A stretch of 17,515 bases of DNA from Spirochaetaceae bacterium (GCA_031284645.1 JAITXS010000077.1:1-17515); one strand, 5' to 3'; positions 7,094 to 15,359 are shown, counted from the first letter of the stretch. Notes: a model not told the origin generated them from the letters alone. A program made the numbers and translations.

Positions 7094-8644
7094 ATGGATT
7101 CTAATTTAATGAAAATTCTTATAGGAATGGGGATTTACGCTCTTTTTATCATTGCCGTTGCCTTGATGTTTCTTAAACGAAGCAACAGTAATGCGGAAAG
7201 CTTTTTTTTGGGCAAGCGGGGACTGGGGCCCTGGGTGTCTGCTTTAAGCGCGGAAGCTTCCGATATGTCCGGCTGGCTTTTAATGGGCTTGCCCGGTCTT
7301 GCCTACTGGCTGGGAATAGGAGAGGCGTTCTGGACCGCGCTTGGCCTCGCTCTGGGCACCTGGCTCAACTGGAAATTTGTGGCCCGGCGCCTTCGTTTTT
7401 ATACTGAAACAGCAAACAATTCGTTCACCCTGCCGACTTTTTTTAGCAACCGCTTCCATGACAAAAAACATATTCTTTTAATTATATCCGCATTGATGAT
7501 CATCATCTTTTTTTCGGTGTATGTCGGCGCCCAGTTTGTTACATTCGGAAAACTCTTTCATTACCTGTTTGGCAAACCTGAATATTACTCTCTGATTATT
7601 ATCTGCGGGGCCGCTTTAGTTTTTTTTTACACGCTTCTTGGCGGTTTTTTAGGGGAAAGTTTTACCGATTTTGTTCAGGGACTCCTTATGATAGGAGCAA
7701 TAGTGCTTGTTTTTGCGTTCGGGATTAACTCAAGCGGCGGTATTGACGCGATCAATGCCAATCTGCGAAATTTCCCCCGATTTTTAGATATTTTTGGCAG
7801 CGCAAGCCCTATTGAAGGTCAAGCAGCCGCTTTCGGCGCAGGGAATGATTATACCGTTATCAATATAATCTCGTGCCTTGCATGGGGTTTGGGTTATTTC
7901 GGTATGCCTCAGGTGCTTCTTCGCTTTATGGCGATCAAAAGTCCGGTACGGCTGCCCAAAGCGCGGATCATCGCGGTAAGCTGGTGTATTATTTCGCTTA
8001 TTGCTGCAGTCTGCATCGGTCTAATCGGCAGAGCGTCCAGTCCCGGACTGTATACTAGCGCCGCGAGCGCCGAATTGATTTTTATTGATATGGCCTGCTC
8101 GTTTTTTCCGCCAATCATCGCAGGTCTTGTCCTCTCCGGTATTCTTGGTGCATCTATGAGTTCCGCCGATTCGTATATGCTGATTACATCTTCTTCCGTT
8201 GCAAACGATTTATTAAAAAATTCAATAAAAAAAGATTTAAGCGAAAAATCCGTTTTGTGGATGGCCCGTGTTACCATGTTGATCGTTACATTCTTCGGAC
8301 TTTTTGTGGCACTTAACGGCAGCGACTCGATTTTTAAAATTGTATCTTACTCATGGGCGGGACTTGGCGCCTGTTTCGGCCCCCTGATTCTTTTTTCGCT
8401 TTTCTGGAAGCGAACGACCCTCTCCGGTGCTGTCGCCGGAATGATCTCAGGCGGCGTTACTGTTGTTTTGTGGAAGCATGTCATCAGCAAACAGGCGGCT
8501 ATACTTAATGTTTATGAACTCCTTCCCGCTTTTATTATCTCCTGTATTTTGATTGTTGTTGTAAGCCTCGTAAGTCCTAAACCATCAAAAGAGATAGAAG
8601 CTGAATTTGAAAAATCACAAAAATTGTGCGGGGCAAAACGGTAA
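7094..8644 (+). CDS. putP: PutP, Na+/proline symporter
   Basis: Inner-membrane solute:sodium symporter that imports proline with Na+. The 516 residues form about 13 hydrophobic segments, as in E. coli PutP (502 aa). Family landmarks are LSAEASDMSGWLLMGLPGLA in the second segment, with D57 matching the essential Asp55 of E. coli PutP and S59/G60 matching Ser57/Gly58. Others are the sequence NNSFTLPTFFSNRF in the loop, GWGLGYFGMPQVLLRFMA, SSADSYMLITSSSVANDL and SYSWAGLGACFGPL. The start is supported by GAGGGA/AAGGGAG just upstream of the ATG. It probably heads or continues an operon with the following lipoprotein and trmB genes. Proline is the likely substrate by family, but related amino acids cannot be excluded. 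Confidence 0.93.
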   Translation: MDSNLMKILIGMGIYALFIIAVALMFLKRSNSNAESFFLGKRGLGPWVSALSAEASDMSGWLLMGLPGLAYWLGIGEAFWTALGLALGTWLNWKFVARRLRFYTETANNSFTLPTFFSNRFHDKKHILLIISALMIIIFFSVYVGAQFVTFGKLFHYLFGKPEYYSLIIICGAALVFFYTLLGGFLGESFTDFVQGLLMIGAIVLVFAFGINSSGGIDAINANLRNFPRFLDIFGSASPIEGQAAAFGAGNDYTVINIISCLAWGLGYFGMPQVLLRFMAIKSPVRLPKARIIAVSWCIISLIAAVCIGLIGRASSPGLYTSAASAELIFIDMACSFFPPIIAGLVLSGILGASMSSADSYMLITSSSVANDLLKNSIKKDLSEKSVLWMARVTMLIVTFFGLFVALNGSDSIFKIVSYSWAGLGACFGPLILFSLFWKRTTLSGAVAGMISGGVTVVLWKHVISKQAAILNVYELLPAFIISCILIVVVSLVSPKPSKEIEAEFEKSQKLCGAKR

Positions 8645-8651
8645 GCAGGAC

Positions 8652-9302
8652 ATGGTAAAAAAATATTTTATTCCCCTGTTTTTCCTTTTGTTTATTTTTT
8701 TCGCGTGTACCCGTGCGGATCCGACAATTGATTTTTACCTGATGAAGCTTGTCTATGAAGAAACGGAAAACGGCATAGTTCCGGGTTTTACTTTTTTTGC
8801 CCTGGTAAACGATGATGACGGCCCTGAGGATATTGCCGAAATCCGGCTCTATCATGATGCGGAAGGTTTAATGTGGACCCTGAAACCTGATAATTGGACA
8901 ATTCTGGAAGAGCACAATAAGATTTGGATTGGAAGTAAGTCGCTTAGAATGAGCGATGGAGAATTATTACCCAAGGGGGAATTCCGTGCCACTATTGAGG
9001 ATAAAAGCGGACAATCCGGCGAAAAAATATTCGGTTTTGATACAGCAGAGGACAGTCAGTACCGTTTCCCCACACTTAAAATTGAGAACAAGAATTACAG
9101 CATACGCTCCTCGTATCCCGAGAATTATTTTTTATTGTATTTTCAAGACGGTTCCTATCGGAGTCTTTTAAAAGCAGAGAATCTCAACGGGAGTCTTGCC
9201 TCGCTCAAACTGCCCTCGGATGCATATAGCATCGCCTTATGGGCTGATGACACGAGTAAGGCTATTTCAGCCTTAACTAAAAAGGTCTATATCCGCGAAT
9301 GA
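8652..9302 (+). CDS. Small lipoprotein of unknown function
   Basis: The 216-aa product begins MVKKYFIPLF and has a strongly hydrophobic signal ending in FFAC, making Cys19 the likely lipidated residue. The mature part has no recognised domain. It is rich in alternating hydrophobic and aromatic stretches, suggesting a beta-sandwich periplasmic protein. An in-frame TTG at 8607 would put 15 polar residues before the signal peptide, so the ATG at 8652 is preferred, although the AGGA at 8647-8650 is unusually close. It starts 8 bases after putP ends and overlaps trmB by the ATGA at 9299-9302. The operon position does not reveal its role. Confidence 0.8.
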   Translation: MVKKYFIPLFFLLFIFFACTRADPTIDFYLMKLVYEETENGIVPGFTFFALVNDDDGPEDIAEIRLYHDAEGLMWTLKPDNWTILEEHNKIWIGSKSLRMSDGELLPKGEFRATIEDKSGQSGEKIFGFDTAEDSQYRFPTLKIENKNYSIRSSYPENYFLLYFQDGSYRSLLKAENLNGSLASLKLPSDAYSIALWADDTSKAISALTKKVYIRE

Positions 9303-9970
9303 TAAAAAGTTATGCACTTCGCGGCAGAATGAGTCATGCTCAGGAATCTTCGTATAAAAATCAAGCGAAGTATCGTCTGCCTTATTCGGAAAGCCCCGTC
9401 CCGCTTCAAGAACTCTTCCAAAACACGGGTCCGGTAATCTGCGAAATTGGTTTTGGCATGGGAAAAGTAACAGCTGCAATAGCCGGGGAAAATCCTGATA
9501 AAAATTATCTCGGCATAGAAGTATTTAAAGCAGGTATAGGGCGGCTTTTATGGGAAATTGAAAAATGCTCGTTACATAATATCCGCGTTATAGAGCATGA
9601 TGCTGTTGAAGTTTTACAGTTCATGATTCCTGATCAAACGATTGCAGCGTTTCATATCTTTTTTCCGGATCCCTGGCCAAAACGCCGACAGAATAAAAGA
9701 CGGCTTATACAGCGTCCGTTTACCGATTTACTTGTCCAAAAATTGATCCCGAACGGCTACATTTACATGGTAAGCGACTGCGGGGATTACGCTGATTGGG
9801 CGCTCCGTGAGCTTTCAGAGACAAAAAATCTGTACAATGCCTACGAAAAATTTTCCCCTCCGCAGCACTGGCGGCCTGAAACAAAATTTGAGGCAAAGGC
9901 CCGGGCAAAAAATAATAGTGTCCGCGAATTATTTTTCAGGAAAGCCGAAACGAGTATCACAGCACCATGA
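9299..9970 (+). CDS. trmB: TrmB, tRNA (guanine-N7-)-methyltransferase (m7G46)
   Basis: Cytoplasmic SAM-dependent enzyme that methylates N7 of G46 in the tRNA variable loop. The 223-aa product has the SAM-binding glycine loop EIGFGMG (49-55), the acidic strand end GIEV (E74) and HDAVEV (100-105). It also has the TrmB signature FFPDPWPKRRQNKRRL (121-136) and the C-terminal TKFEAKA (195-201) that contributes to catalysis and tRNA binding. Its ATG overlaps the stop of the lipoprotein gene (ATGA), implying translational coupling. It converges on metI with 29 bases between them and no clear terminator. Confidence 0.95.
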   Translation: MIKSYALRGRMSHAQESSYKNQAKYRLPYSESPVPLQELFQNTGPVICEIGFGMGKVTAAIAGENPDKNYLGIEVFKAGIGRLLWEIEKCSLHNIRVIEHDAVEVLQFMIPDQTIAAFHIFFPDPWPKRRQNKRRLIQRPFTDLLVQKLIPNGYIYMVSDCGDYADWALRELSETKNLYNAYEKFSPPQHWRPETKFEAKARAKNNSVRELFFRKAETSITAP

Positions 9971-9999
9971 TTTCCGCCGTACGAGTCTAAGCGCCTCTG

Positions 10000-10686
10000 T
10001 TATCTCGTGAGCTTTTTTGAACAAAAATTGCCCGACCATTGGATAATGCTTACGATTATGATAAGTATAATAACTGTTACCATAGTAACGTCAGTTTGAT
10101 AACGCTGGTAGCCGTAACGTATCGCAAAATCACCCAAACCACCGCCGCCTATCGCGCCGGCCATCGCCGTAAGCCCCACCAGACTTGTCAGGGTAATGGT
10201 AATGCCGCGAATAATGCCGGGGATACTCTCCTTTAAGTATATACGAAAAATAATACCTGCCGGACTTGTTCCCATAGAAAGGGCAGCCTCTATTGAACCG
10301 CGATCAATTTCAGATAAGGCGCTTTCCATCTGCCGTGCAAAAAAAGGCACGGTACCGAAAATCAGCGGTACAATTGCTCCTTTAACGCCTATGGCAGTGC
10401 CGGCAATTGCCCGTGTTACCGGTATCAACAGGGCGATCAAAATGATAAACGGAATAGCGCGAAACAGGTTGATAATTTTATCAAGAATAGTCCAGAGGGC
10501 AGTGTTTTCAAGGATGTCTCCTTTGCGCGTAACGATTAACACAAAGGCGAGCAAAATACCGAAAACAAACGAGATTAAGCCCGGGACGAGTATCATGTGT
10601 ATAGTTTGCCCCATACATTTTACCAGCTCCGGCACATTGTGATAAACATTTGGTAATAGTTCCAACAACAATTCATTGATTGCCAT
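10000..10686 (-). CDS. metI: MetI-type ABC permease (methionine family importer)
   Basis: Inner-membrane permease of a MetNI-Q importer. The 228-aa product has about five membrane spans and an EAA loop (EAALSMG, then GIIFRIYLKESIPG) that contacts the ATPase. GSIEAALSMGTSP and LVGLTAMAGAIGGGGLGD are typical of MetI. The start at 10686 is chosen over a start six codons earlier because GGAGG lies 8-9 bases upstream on the - strand. That makes the gene overlap the end of metN by 14 bases. It is the last gene of the seven-gene operon. I see no intrinsic terminator after it. Confidence 0.93.
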   Translation of the reverse strand: MAINELLLELLPNVYHNVPELVKCMGQTIHMILVPGLISFVFGILLAFVLIVTRKGDILENTALWTILDKIINLFRAIPFIILIALLIPVTRAIAGTAIGVKGAIVPLIFGTVPFFARQMESALSEIDRGSIEAALSMGTSPAGIIFRIYLKESIPGIIRGITITLTSLVGLTAMAGAIGGGGLGDFAIRYGYQRYQTDVTMVTVIILIIIVSIIQWSGNFCSKKLTR

Positions 10687-11713
10687 TTTTAAGTACCTCC
10701 ACACGGACGCCCTGCGTCCGGAACCATGCTAATGTTTTTTCAATATTAGGCGTATCACCTTCAATAATATTGATTAAACCTCCTGCGGGTTTATCCTGAA
10801 TAATATCAAGGTCGCCAAAAATAATATTGATATTAACGTTAAAATTACGTGATGCTGTCGAGATAAGCGAATTAAACGTACCATCTCCGATATAACTAAA
10901 ATGTGCCAATAGTTGATTTTCTTGCAAAGCGACAAGCGGAGAATTATTTTCTATCAAATTATAAATCTTATACAGATTTGATGTTGTCGCGATAAATTTT
11001 TTTGTAACGAGCGTTTCAGGATTAGAGAAAATACTAAATGTTGATCCACGCTCGATAATCTCTCCATGTGCCATAACCGCGACACGGGCGCAGATTGATC
11101 TGACAATATTCATTTCGTGAGTAACAATGATAATAGTAAATCCGAATTTTTTATTCAGATTTTTTAAAAGCTCCAGTATCGACTGGGTTGTCTGCGGGTC
11201 AAGGGCGCTTGTCGCTTCGTCACAAAGCAATACTTTCGGTTTGCAGGCAAGCGCACGGGCAATGCCGACACGCTGTTTTTGCCCGCCGGAAAGCTGCGAG
11301 GGGTAGGCATGTTCTTTGCCGCCAAGATCAACAATTTCGATTAATTCCCGCACTCTCTTTGTTATATCATTTTTTGACATACCGGTATAACGCAAAGGGT
11401 AGGCGATATTGTCGGCGACAGTGCGTGAGCGGAATAAATTAAAGTGCTGAAATATCATGCCTATATTTTTTCGTGCAGCGCGCAATTCCGCCGGTGCCAA
11501 GTTCATCAGATTCTGCTGATTTACAAGAACTTCGCCCGAATCGGGACGTTCCAATAAATTTATACAGCGGATAAGAGTGCTCTTTCCCGCGCCGGAAAAA
11601 CCAATCACGCCGCAAATATCACCTTCCTCAACCGAGAGGGTAACATTTTTGACAGCCTGCACAACGCCCGAGTCGGTGTGAAACACTTTATTGATATTGT
11701 TCAGCTGAATCAT
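10673..11713 (-). CDS. metN: MetN-type ABC ATPase with NIL domain
   Basis: Cytoplasmic ATPase that powers MetI. In the 346-aa product the Walker A is at 38-46 (GFSGAGKST), the Q-loop at Q89, the signature LSGGQ at 141-145, Walker B VLLCDE at 161-166 and the switch H199. The last 85 residues or so (about 258-344) form a NIL domain, which in E. coli MetN binds methionine and inhibits transport when cytoplasmic methionine is high. Its presence argues for a methionine-family transporter. The start at 11713 has AAGGG upstream and overlaps the previous gene's stop (ATGA). An upstream in-frame start would add 19 unrelated residues. Confidence 0.95.
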   Translation of the reverse strand: MIQLNNINKVFHTDSGVVQAVKNVTLSVEEGDICGVIGFSGAGKSTLIRCINLLERPDSGEVLVNQQNLMNLAPAELRAARKNIGMIFQHFNLFRSRTVADNIAYPLRYTGMSKNDITKRVRELIEIVDLGGKEHAYPSQLSGGQKQRVGIARALACKPKVLLCDEATSALDPQTTQSILELLKNLNKKFGFTIIIVTHEMNIVRSICARVAVMAHGEIIERGSTFSIFSNPETLVTKKFIATTSNLYKIYNLIENNSPLVALQENQLLAHFSYIGDGTFNSLISTASRNFNVNINIIFGDLDIIQDKPAGGLINIIEGDTPNIEKTLAWFRTQGVRVEVLKNGNQ

Positions 11714-12600
11714 ATAAGCGCCCTTGAAAGCGGGTGTTCCGCTGTATCTCTGTCGCTTATAAGCGTACAATCAGGCACATGATCGGCAAAAAGCGTTACC
11801 GGATATTCTGTGGTCGCTTCGCTAAATAAAATCACCCGCAGTACCGTCTGCTTCCAGGCGCTGCCTTGCAGCATCAGCACACAACGTTTTGCAGAGAGCA
11901 TAGACTTCATCCCGATAGTAACTCCCTGATGCGGAATCTTGTCGTAGAGGCCGCCGAAATTACGCACACTCATTGCAATAATCATATCGTCGTTCAGATT
12001 AACAATGCGTGTTTTCATGGCCGCATATTCTGCAAGACTTACACGCTCGTAGGGATTGTGCGGCGCCTCACAAAAAGCCACCATGCCTTTATAACCAACA
12101 CCGGCCCACACGGTATCCACACCGCCGATTTCTTCAATTTCACGGTCAATGCGGTCAAGGTCGCCTAATTCCGGCCAGATACGCTGTTCTTCGGGAACCC
12201 GCAATTCCCGGTCAACAGGCTCGTAAAAACGATAGTGCATACGACCATGCGGACTTTCAAAATAATTGCCGAAAGGATACACACGGCTGTTCCAGTCAAG
12301 TACATAATCCATGTGATACACCGTCAAATTTTTAAGACTTATACGCTCGGTGTTTATGCGCTTAATAAAGCTCGTGTAAGGTTCGGCAGGGCCTGCCGGC
12401 AATACCCATGTGGTTGCTTTGCCTGCCGCGTTATTCGCCTTAACTTCATCTGCCATCATATTTCCCGCACGATCCATAGCCGCATCTTTTGTATCTTTTA
12501 TCACAAGTTTAACTTTTTTATCGGGATGTTTTTCCAGAGCGTCTGCGGGAATACAACACCACCTATATAAATCTTCACGCGCTATTTTATACTCATACAT
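11710..12600 (-). CDS. NagB-like (glucosamine-6-phosphate deaminase family) protein with altered active site
   Basis: The 296-aa product belongs to the NagB/6-phosphogluconolactonase superfamily. TTWVLPAGPAEPYTSFI (63-79) matches the phosphate loop, HMDYV (96-100) carries D98 equivalent to the NagB base Asp72, and WAGVG...GMVAFCEAP (165-180) matches the second active-site segment. In NagB that segment is NDGHIAFNEP. Here the residues at Asp141 and His143 are K171 and M173, while Glu148 is kept as E178. The ring-opening relay is therefore probably lost, so this is unlikely to be a normal glucosamine-6-phosphate deaminase. It may act on a linear sugar phosphate or another substrate. AGGA lies 8 bases before the ATG. 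It sits between a PfkB kinase (15-base gap) and metN (ATGA overlap), suggesting it acts on the kinase product. Confidence 0.72.
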   Translation of the reverse strand: MYEYKIAREDLYRWCCIPADALEKHPDKKVKLVIKDTKDAAMDRAGNMMADEVKANNAAGKATTWVLPAGPAEPYTSFIKRINTERISLKNLTVYHMDYVLDWNSRVYPFGNYFESPHGRMHYRFYEPVDRELRVPEEQRIWPELGDLDRIDREIEEIGGVDTVWAGVGYKGMVAFCEAPHNPYERVSLAEYAAMKTRIVNLNDDMIIAMSVRNFGGLYDKIPHQGVTIGMKSMLSAKRCVLMLQGSAWKQTVLRVILFSEATTEYPVTLFADHVPDCTLISDRDTAEHPLSRALI

Positions 12601-12615
12601 ATAGTCATTCCTTTA

Positions 12616-13548
12616 TTATGCTTTGCCGGTAAAATAATGTAATTGTTCCAATGTCGGGTATGCGTCAAAGCCGCCGCTTTTTGTAACCGTGTATGCGGCA
12701 TATCTATTTGCCCAATCAAGGGCCTCTTGTATAGGTTTGCCGTTGACAAGCGAATATACAACTGCGGCAAGAAATCCGTCTCCGGCTCCGGCGGTATCAA
12801 CAGCATTAACTTCAATTGCAGGATAAAAGTGATAAGCATCTTTTTGATCAGTCGTATAAGCCGCGCTTCCCTTTTCACCGAGTGTTACGATAGTGCAGCA
12901 GGCATGATACCGTTCATGTAATTGTTTGCATAGAATTTTTGGATCAACATTATCGTCAACGTTTATATCAAGCAGCAAACGCGCCTCAAGCTCATTAACA
13001 AACAAGTAGTCAATGTAATCAATACACGGCAACGGGGCAACAGGGCTTGGGTTAAGAACTGTTTTAAGTCCTTTGCTTTTCGCAAATTTCGCCGCATCAA
13101 GCGCGAGGGAGGGCGCTATTTCAAAACCACTCACAAAAAATTTCGGGCTTCTAAAATTTTCCAGACTTGTTTTTACTTCGTCCTGCGAAAGCATTTTTGT
13201 ACTGCTCTCGCCGGTAACAATCATATTGCGGCCTTTGTCATCAATAAGCATAATGCCCTGACCTGTTGAAACATCATCAGACATAAACACAGCGCTTGTA
13301 TCGACGCTTTCATCATCAAGCCATTGTTTATCGCGCCTTCCTGCTGTGTCATTCCCCACCTTGCTGATAATTGCAACACGAAGACCAAGACGGCTTAAAG
13401 CAATTGCCGTGTTGCCGCCTTTAGCGACATCACGGCAAATTTTCCAATCAAAGCCCATAACGGTCTCGCCGACTGCCGGTAAGTGATGAACACGCACCGT
13501 TGTTCCCCCTCCAAGATGATTAAGAACGATTACATCGGCTTTATACAT
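12616..13548 (-). CDS. PfkB/ribokinase-family carbohydrate kinase
   Basis: Predicted ATP-dependent kinase of a sugar, nucleoside or sugar conjugate. The 310-aa product has the N-terminal family motif with GGNTAIALSRLG (44-55), a central NPSPVAP and NELEA, and the C-terminal signature DTAGAGD (251-257) with catalytic D257. The substrate cannot be read from sequence. The family includes ribokinase, fructokinases and fructoselysine kinase (FrlD). The start at 13548 lies 4 bases after the previous stop and has no good Shine-Dalgarno sequence, so translation is probably coupled. An upstream in-frame start would extend 15 residues into the preceding gene and looks spurious. Within the operon it is the likely first catabolic step after import. 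Confidence 0.9.
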   Translation of the reverse strand: MYKADVIVLNHLGGGTTVRVHHLPAVGETVMGFDWKICRDVAKGGNTAIALSRLGLRVAIISKVGNDTAGRRDKQWLDDESVDTSAVFMSDDVSTGQGIMLIDDKGRNMIVTGESSTKMLSQDEVKTSLENFRSPKFFVSGFEIAPSLALDAAKFAKSKGLKTVLNPSPVAPLPCIDYIDYLFVNELEARLLLDINVDDNVDPKILCKQLHERYHACCTIVTLGEKGSAAYTTDQKDAYHFYPAIEVNAVDTAGAGDGFLAAVVYSLVNGKPIQEALDWANRYAAYTVTKSGGFDAYPTLEQLHYFTGKA

Positions 13549-13552
13549 GTTG

Positions 13553-14032
13553 CTACACCGGGTTTGGCGGCGGATCGCCTTTTGCTGCCGCATACGCGCT
13601 GCCTACTTCCGGCCACGGAAATTCAAGGTCAAGCCAGTAGCGAATTTGACTAACATAATGTTCTGTCGCGCGCAGCAGATCGGCTGTTTTTTTTCGATCA
13701 TCATAAGCTTTTAATTCAGTGATTACCTGTTGTATAATACCGGACAAATCTTCTAATTGAAAACAGGGAACCGCGCGGCTCGCGATAAACTCAAGCCAAT
13801 CAACGGCAATTTTAATAACAGTTTTAAGTTCGTAATCTTCGTTTAGCGCTGCTTTCTCAAGCTGAAATAACAGATCTACCGTGCTGCTTAAATCAATATA
13901 CGCATAAATCTCTATAGAACCGTTTTGATTTCGTGTTCCCATGCGTTTTTGCAGACGAGAGAGATCAGAGGGGCGATCAAGCTGCAACGCGCGCGATTTT
14001 TCAAAAAGTTCATCGGTGATATTTGCCATCAT
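13553..14032 (-). CDS. Unknown 159-aa protein of the metQ-metNI operon
   Basis: I do not recognise a family. The product is soluble and mostly helical by composition, has no signal peptide or membrane span, and ends in a tryptophan/proline-rich tail (YWLDLEFPWPEVGSAYAAAK, then DPPPNP). The start is one of two adjacent ATGs. The first (14032) overlaps the upstream stop as ATGA; the second (14029) is better spaced, 6 bases after an AAGGAGG. Its reading frame is compact between neighbours (ATGA overlap upstream, 4-base gap to the kinase), a strong sign that it is a genuine gene. It may be a small enzyme subunit or a partner of the DUF3830-like protein encoded just before it. Confidence 0.75.
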   Translation of the reverse strand: MMANITDELFEKSRALQLDRPSDLSRLQKRMGTRNQNGSIEIYAYIDLSSTVDLLFQLEKAALNEDYELKTVIKIAVDWLEFIASRAVPCFQLEDLSGIIQQVITELKAYDDRKKTADLLRATEHYVSQIRYWLDLEFPWPEVGSAYAAAKGDPPPNPV

Positions 14033-14427
14033 GCGCCTCCTTCGACAATTTCCACCGTTACCTTAGCGCCCGGTTTGCGCCATACGGTGCGCCACTGTTT
14101 TTCGTACTCAGCCAGCTCGTTTGCCGCAACCGAGGCAAACACATTCGTTGTGCCAAGCGGCGTCATCGGAGCGTACCAACTACAGATATGCGCGCCGGGG
14201 CGATGCACACTAATATCACCCGGCACAGGGCGAATGGGATTTTCTTCATCGTTAATATCAATTGACGGTATAGGCAGCATCCATTCGTTTTCACACACCC
14301 GCGCATGACGGACAAGTCCTGTAATCGGCGATTCTTTTTCAAGCGCCGCAATCAGACGCGGCGCTTTATCGTAATGCAGTTTTGCATACACAATATAATC
14401 ACCAAAGATGATTTTTAATCGTTTCAA
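14029..14427 (-). CDS. DUF3830-like, cyclophilin-fold small protein
   Basis: The 132-aa product resembles the DUF3830 family of small beta-barrel (cyclophilin-like) proteins. It has an N-terminal KIIFGDYIVYAKL strand pair, AP..IAALEKESP, a central WMLPIPSID, and PGDISVHRPGAHICSWYAP near 68-87, which matches the family's GD...PPG...FGP pattern. The function of the family is unknown. The start is a TTG at 14427-14425 with AGGAG 6 bases upstream; no in-frame ATG occurs until residue 50, so the TTG is well supported. It follows metQ after a 45-base gap that holds a GNRA-type hairpin and overlaps the next gene by ATGA. In this operon it could bind or process the imported ligand; that is inference. 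Confidence 0.72.
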   Translation of the reverse strand: MKRLKIIFGDYIVYAKLHYDKAPRLIAALEKESPITGLVRHARVCENEWMLPIPSIDINDEENPIRPVPGDISVHRPGAHICSWYAPMTPLGTTNVFASVAANELAEYEKQWRTVWRKPGAKVTVEIVEGGA

Positions 14428-14441
14428 TTTACACTCCTGTC

Positions 14442-14461
14442 AAAGCAGCTTGCGCCGCTCT
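14442..14461 (-). promoter_or_regulatory. GNRA-loop hairpin between metQ and the downstream operon genes
   Basis: On the - strand, AGAGCGGC pairs with GCTGCTTT across eight positions (two G-T pairs) around a GCAA tetraloop. It lies between the metQ stop and the AGGAG of the DUF3830-like gene and has no following T-run. A stable stem after a binding-protein gene often protects the upstream message or dampens downstream expression, giving excess MetQ over the other products. Confidence 0.5.
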
Positions 14462-14472
14462 TGTCCGCTGTC

Positions 14473-15306
14473 CTACCATGCCGGAAGCGAAGCACCTTTG
14501 TAATATGTGCGAATCACTTCGGCTACATTCGGCTGCTGATAGGCGCTTACAATTGCTTTATAAACAGGATCATCTTTATCTTTGGTACGCGCTGCAAGAA
14601 TATTGATATAAGGCTTATCCGCGTCTTTATCAATCGGCTTTATAAAAATCGCCTCGTCAAGCGGAACCTTTCCGGCGTCAATTATATAGTTTGAATTGGC
14701 TATACCGGCGGCAACATCGGGCAGCACACGCACCACCTGTGAAGCGTCAACTTCAAGAATCTTGATATCCAACGGATTTGACGTGATGTCCGCAACCGTC
14801 GGAAGATGTCCTTTTGCCGGATCAAGCTTGATGATACCGGCAGCTTCCAACACTTTGAGCGCCCGCCCGCCGTTTGTCGCATCATTCGGGATCACAATAG
14901 TGTCACCTTTTTTGAGTTCCTGTAAATTTTTAATTTTATCCGAATAGACGCCCAAAAACGAAATCATCGTGTCGCCTATAGCCGTAAGCTGAAATTTTTT
15001 GGCAGCAATTTCCGCTGCAAGAAAAGCATTGTGCTGAAAGCCGTTTAAGTCGATTTCCTCATCGGCGAGTGCCTGATTGGGTATCGTATAATCGGAAAAT
15101 TCAACAAGTTCAATCTTGATATCGGATTTGCCATCGTCAAGATTTTTTTGCACAACTTCCCAGATAGGCCGTGTTTCCGCACCGGTAATGCCCACCTTAA
15201 CTATCTTTTGTACTACTTTGGAAGTATCTGCTTTCTTCTCGCAGGCAAACCCCAACGCAAATGTCACAAGCAGCACCAGACCTGCAAACCCCCACTTTTT
15301 AATCAT
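14473..15306 (-). CDS. metQ: MetQ/NlpA-family substrate-binding lipoprotein
   Basis: Membrane-anchored periplasmic receptor that delivers its ligand to MetI. The 277-aa product has a signal peptide ending LGFAC, so Cys22 is the likely lipidated residue. Methionine-receptor landmarks are kept: VGITGAE near the mature start, DLNGFQHNAFL (compare FQHRPFL in E. coli MetQ), IPNDATNGGRAL (compare IPNDPTNLGRAL) and the ending GASLPAW. These match the methionine-type pocket, so methionine or a close relative is the most likely ligand. The start at 15306 is supported by GAGGAG 6 bases upstream; an upstream start would add 27 residues encoded by promoter DNA. It is the first gene of the operon, with its own promoter and palindrome. 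Confidence 0.93.
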   Translation of the reverse strand: MIKKWGFAGLVLLVTFALGFACEKKADTSKVVQKIVKVGITGAETRPIWEVVQKNLDDGKSDIKIELVEFSDYTIPNQALADEEIDLNGFQHNAFLAAEIAAKKFQLTAIGDTMISFLGVYSDKIKNLQELKKGDTIVIPNDATNGGRALKVLEAAGIIKLDPAKGHLPTVADITSNPLDIKILEVDASQVVRVLPDVAAGIANSNYIIDAGKVPLDEAIFIKPIDKDADKPYINILAARTKDKDDPVYKAIVSAYQQPNVAEVIRTYYKGASLPAW

Positions 15307-15329
15307 AAAAAACTCCTCAAAAATAAATT

Positions 15330-15351
15330 TATTATTTCCTGTGAAATAATA
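15330..15351 (-). promoter_or_regulatory. Perfect palindrome at the metQ transcription start (candidate operator)
   Basis: TATTATTTC and GAAATAATA form a perfect 9+9 inverted repeat around a four-base centre. It begins about 8 bases downstream of the predicted -10 box, so it covers the expected transcription start and ends 23 bases before the start codon. It could be a repressor operator or a 5'-end RNA hairpin. It is not an E. coli MetJ box and not a known SAM riboswitch. Confidence 0.55.
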
Positions 15352-15359
15352 CCATATAT

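Noticed and set aside
8607..8651. Upstream TTG start for the lipoprotein gene
   Set aside because: It would place 15 polar residues ahead of the signal peptide and lies inside putP; the ATG at 8652 gives a normal lipoprotein signal.
10196..10642. 148-residue frame antisense to metI
   Set aside because: The opposite strand encodes a complete MetI with an EAA loop; the antisense frame has no motif or ribosome site.
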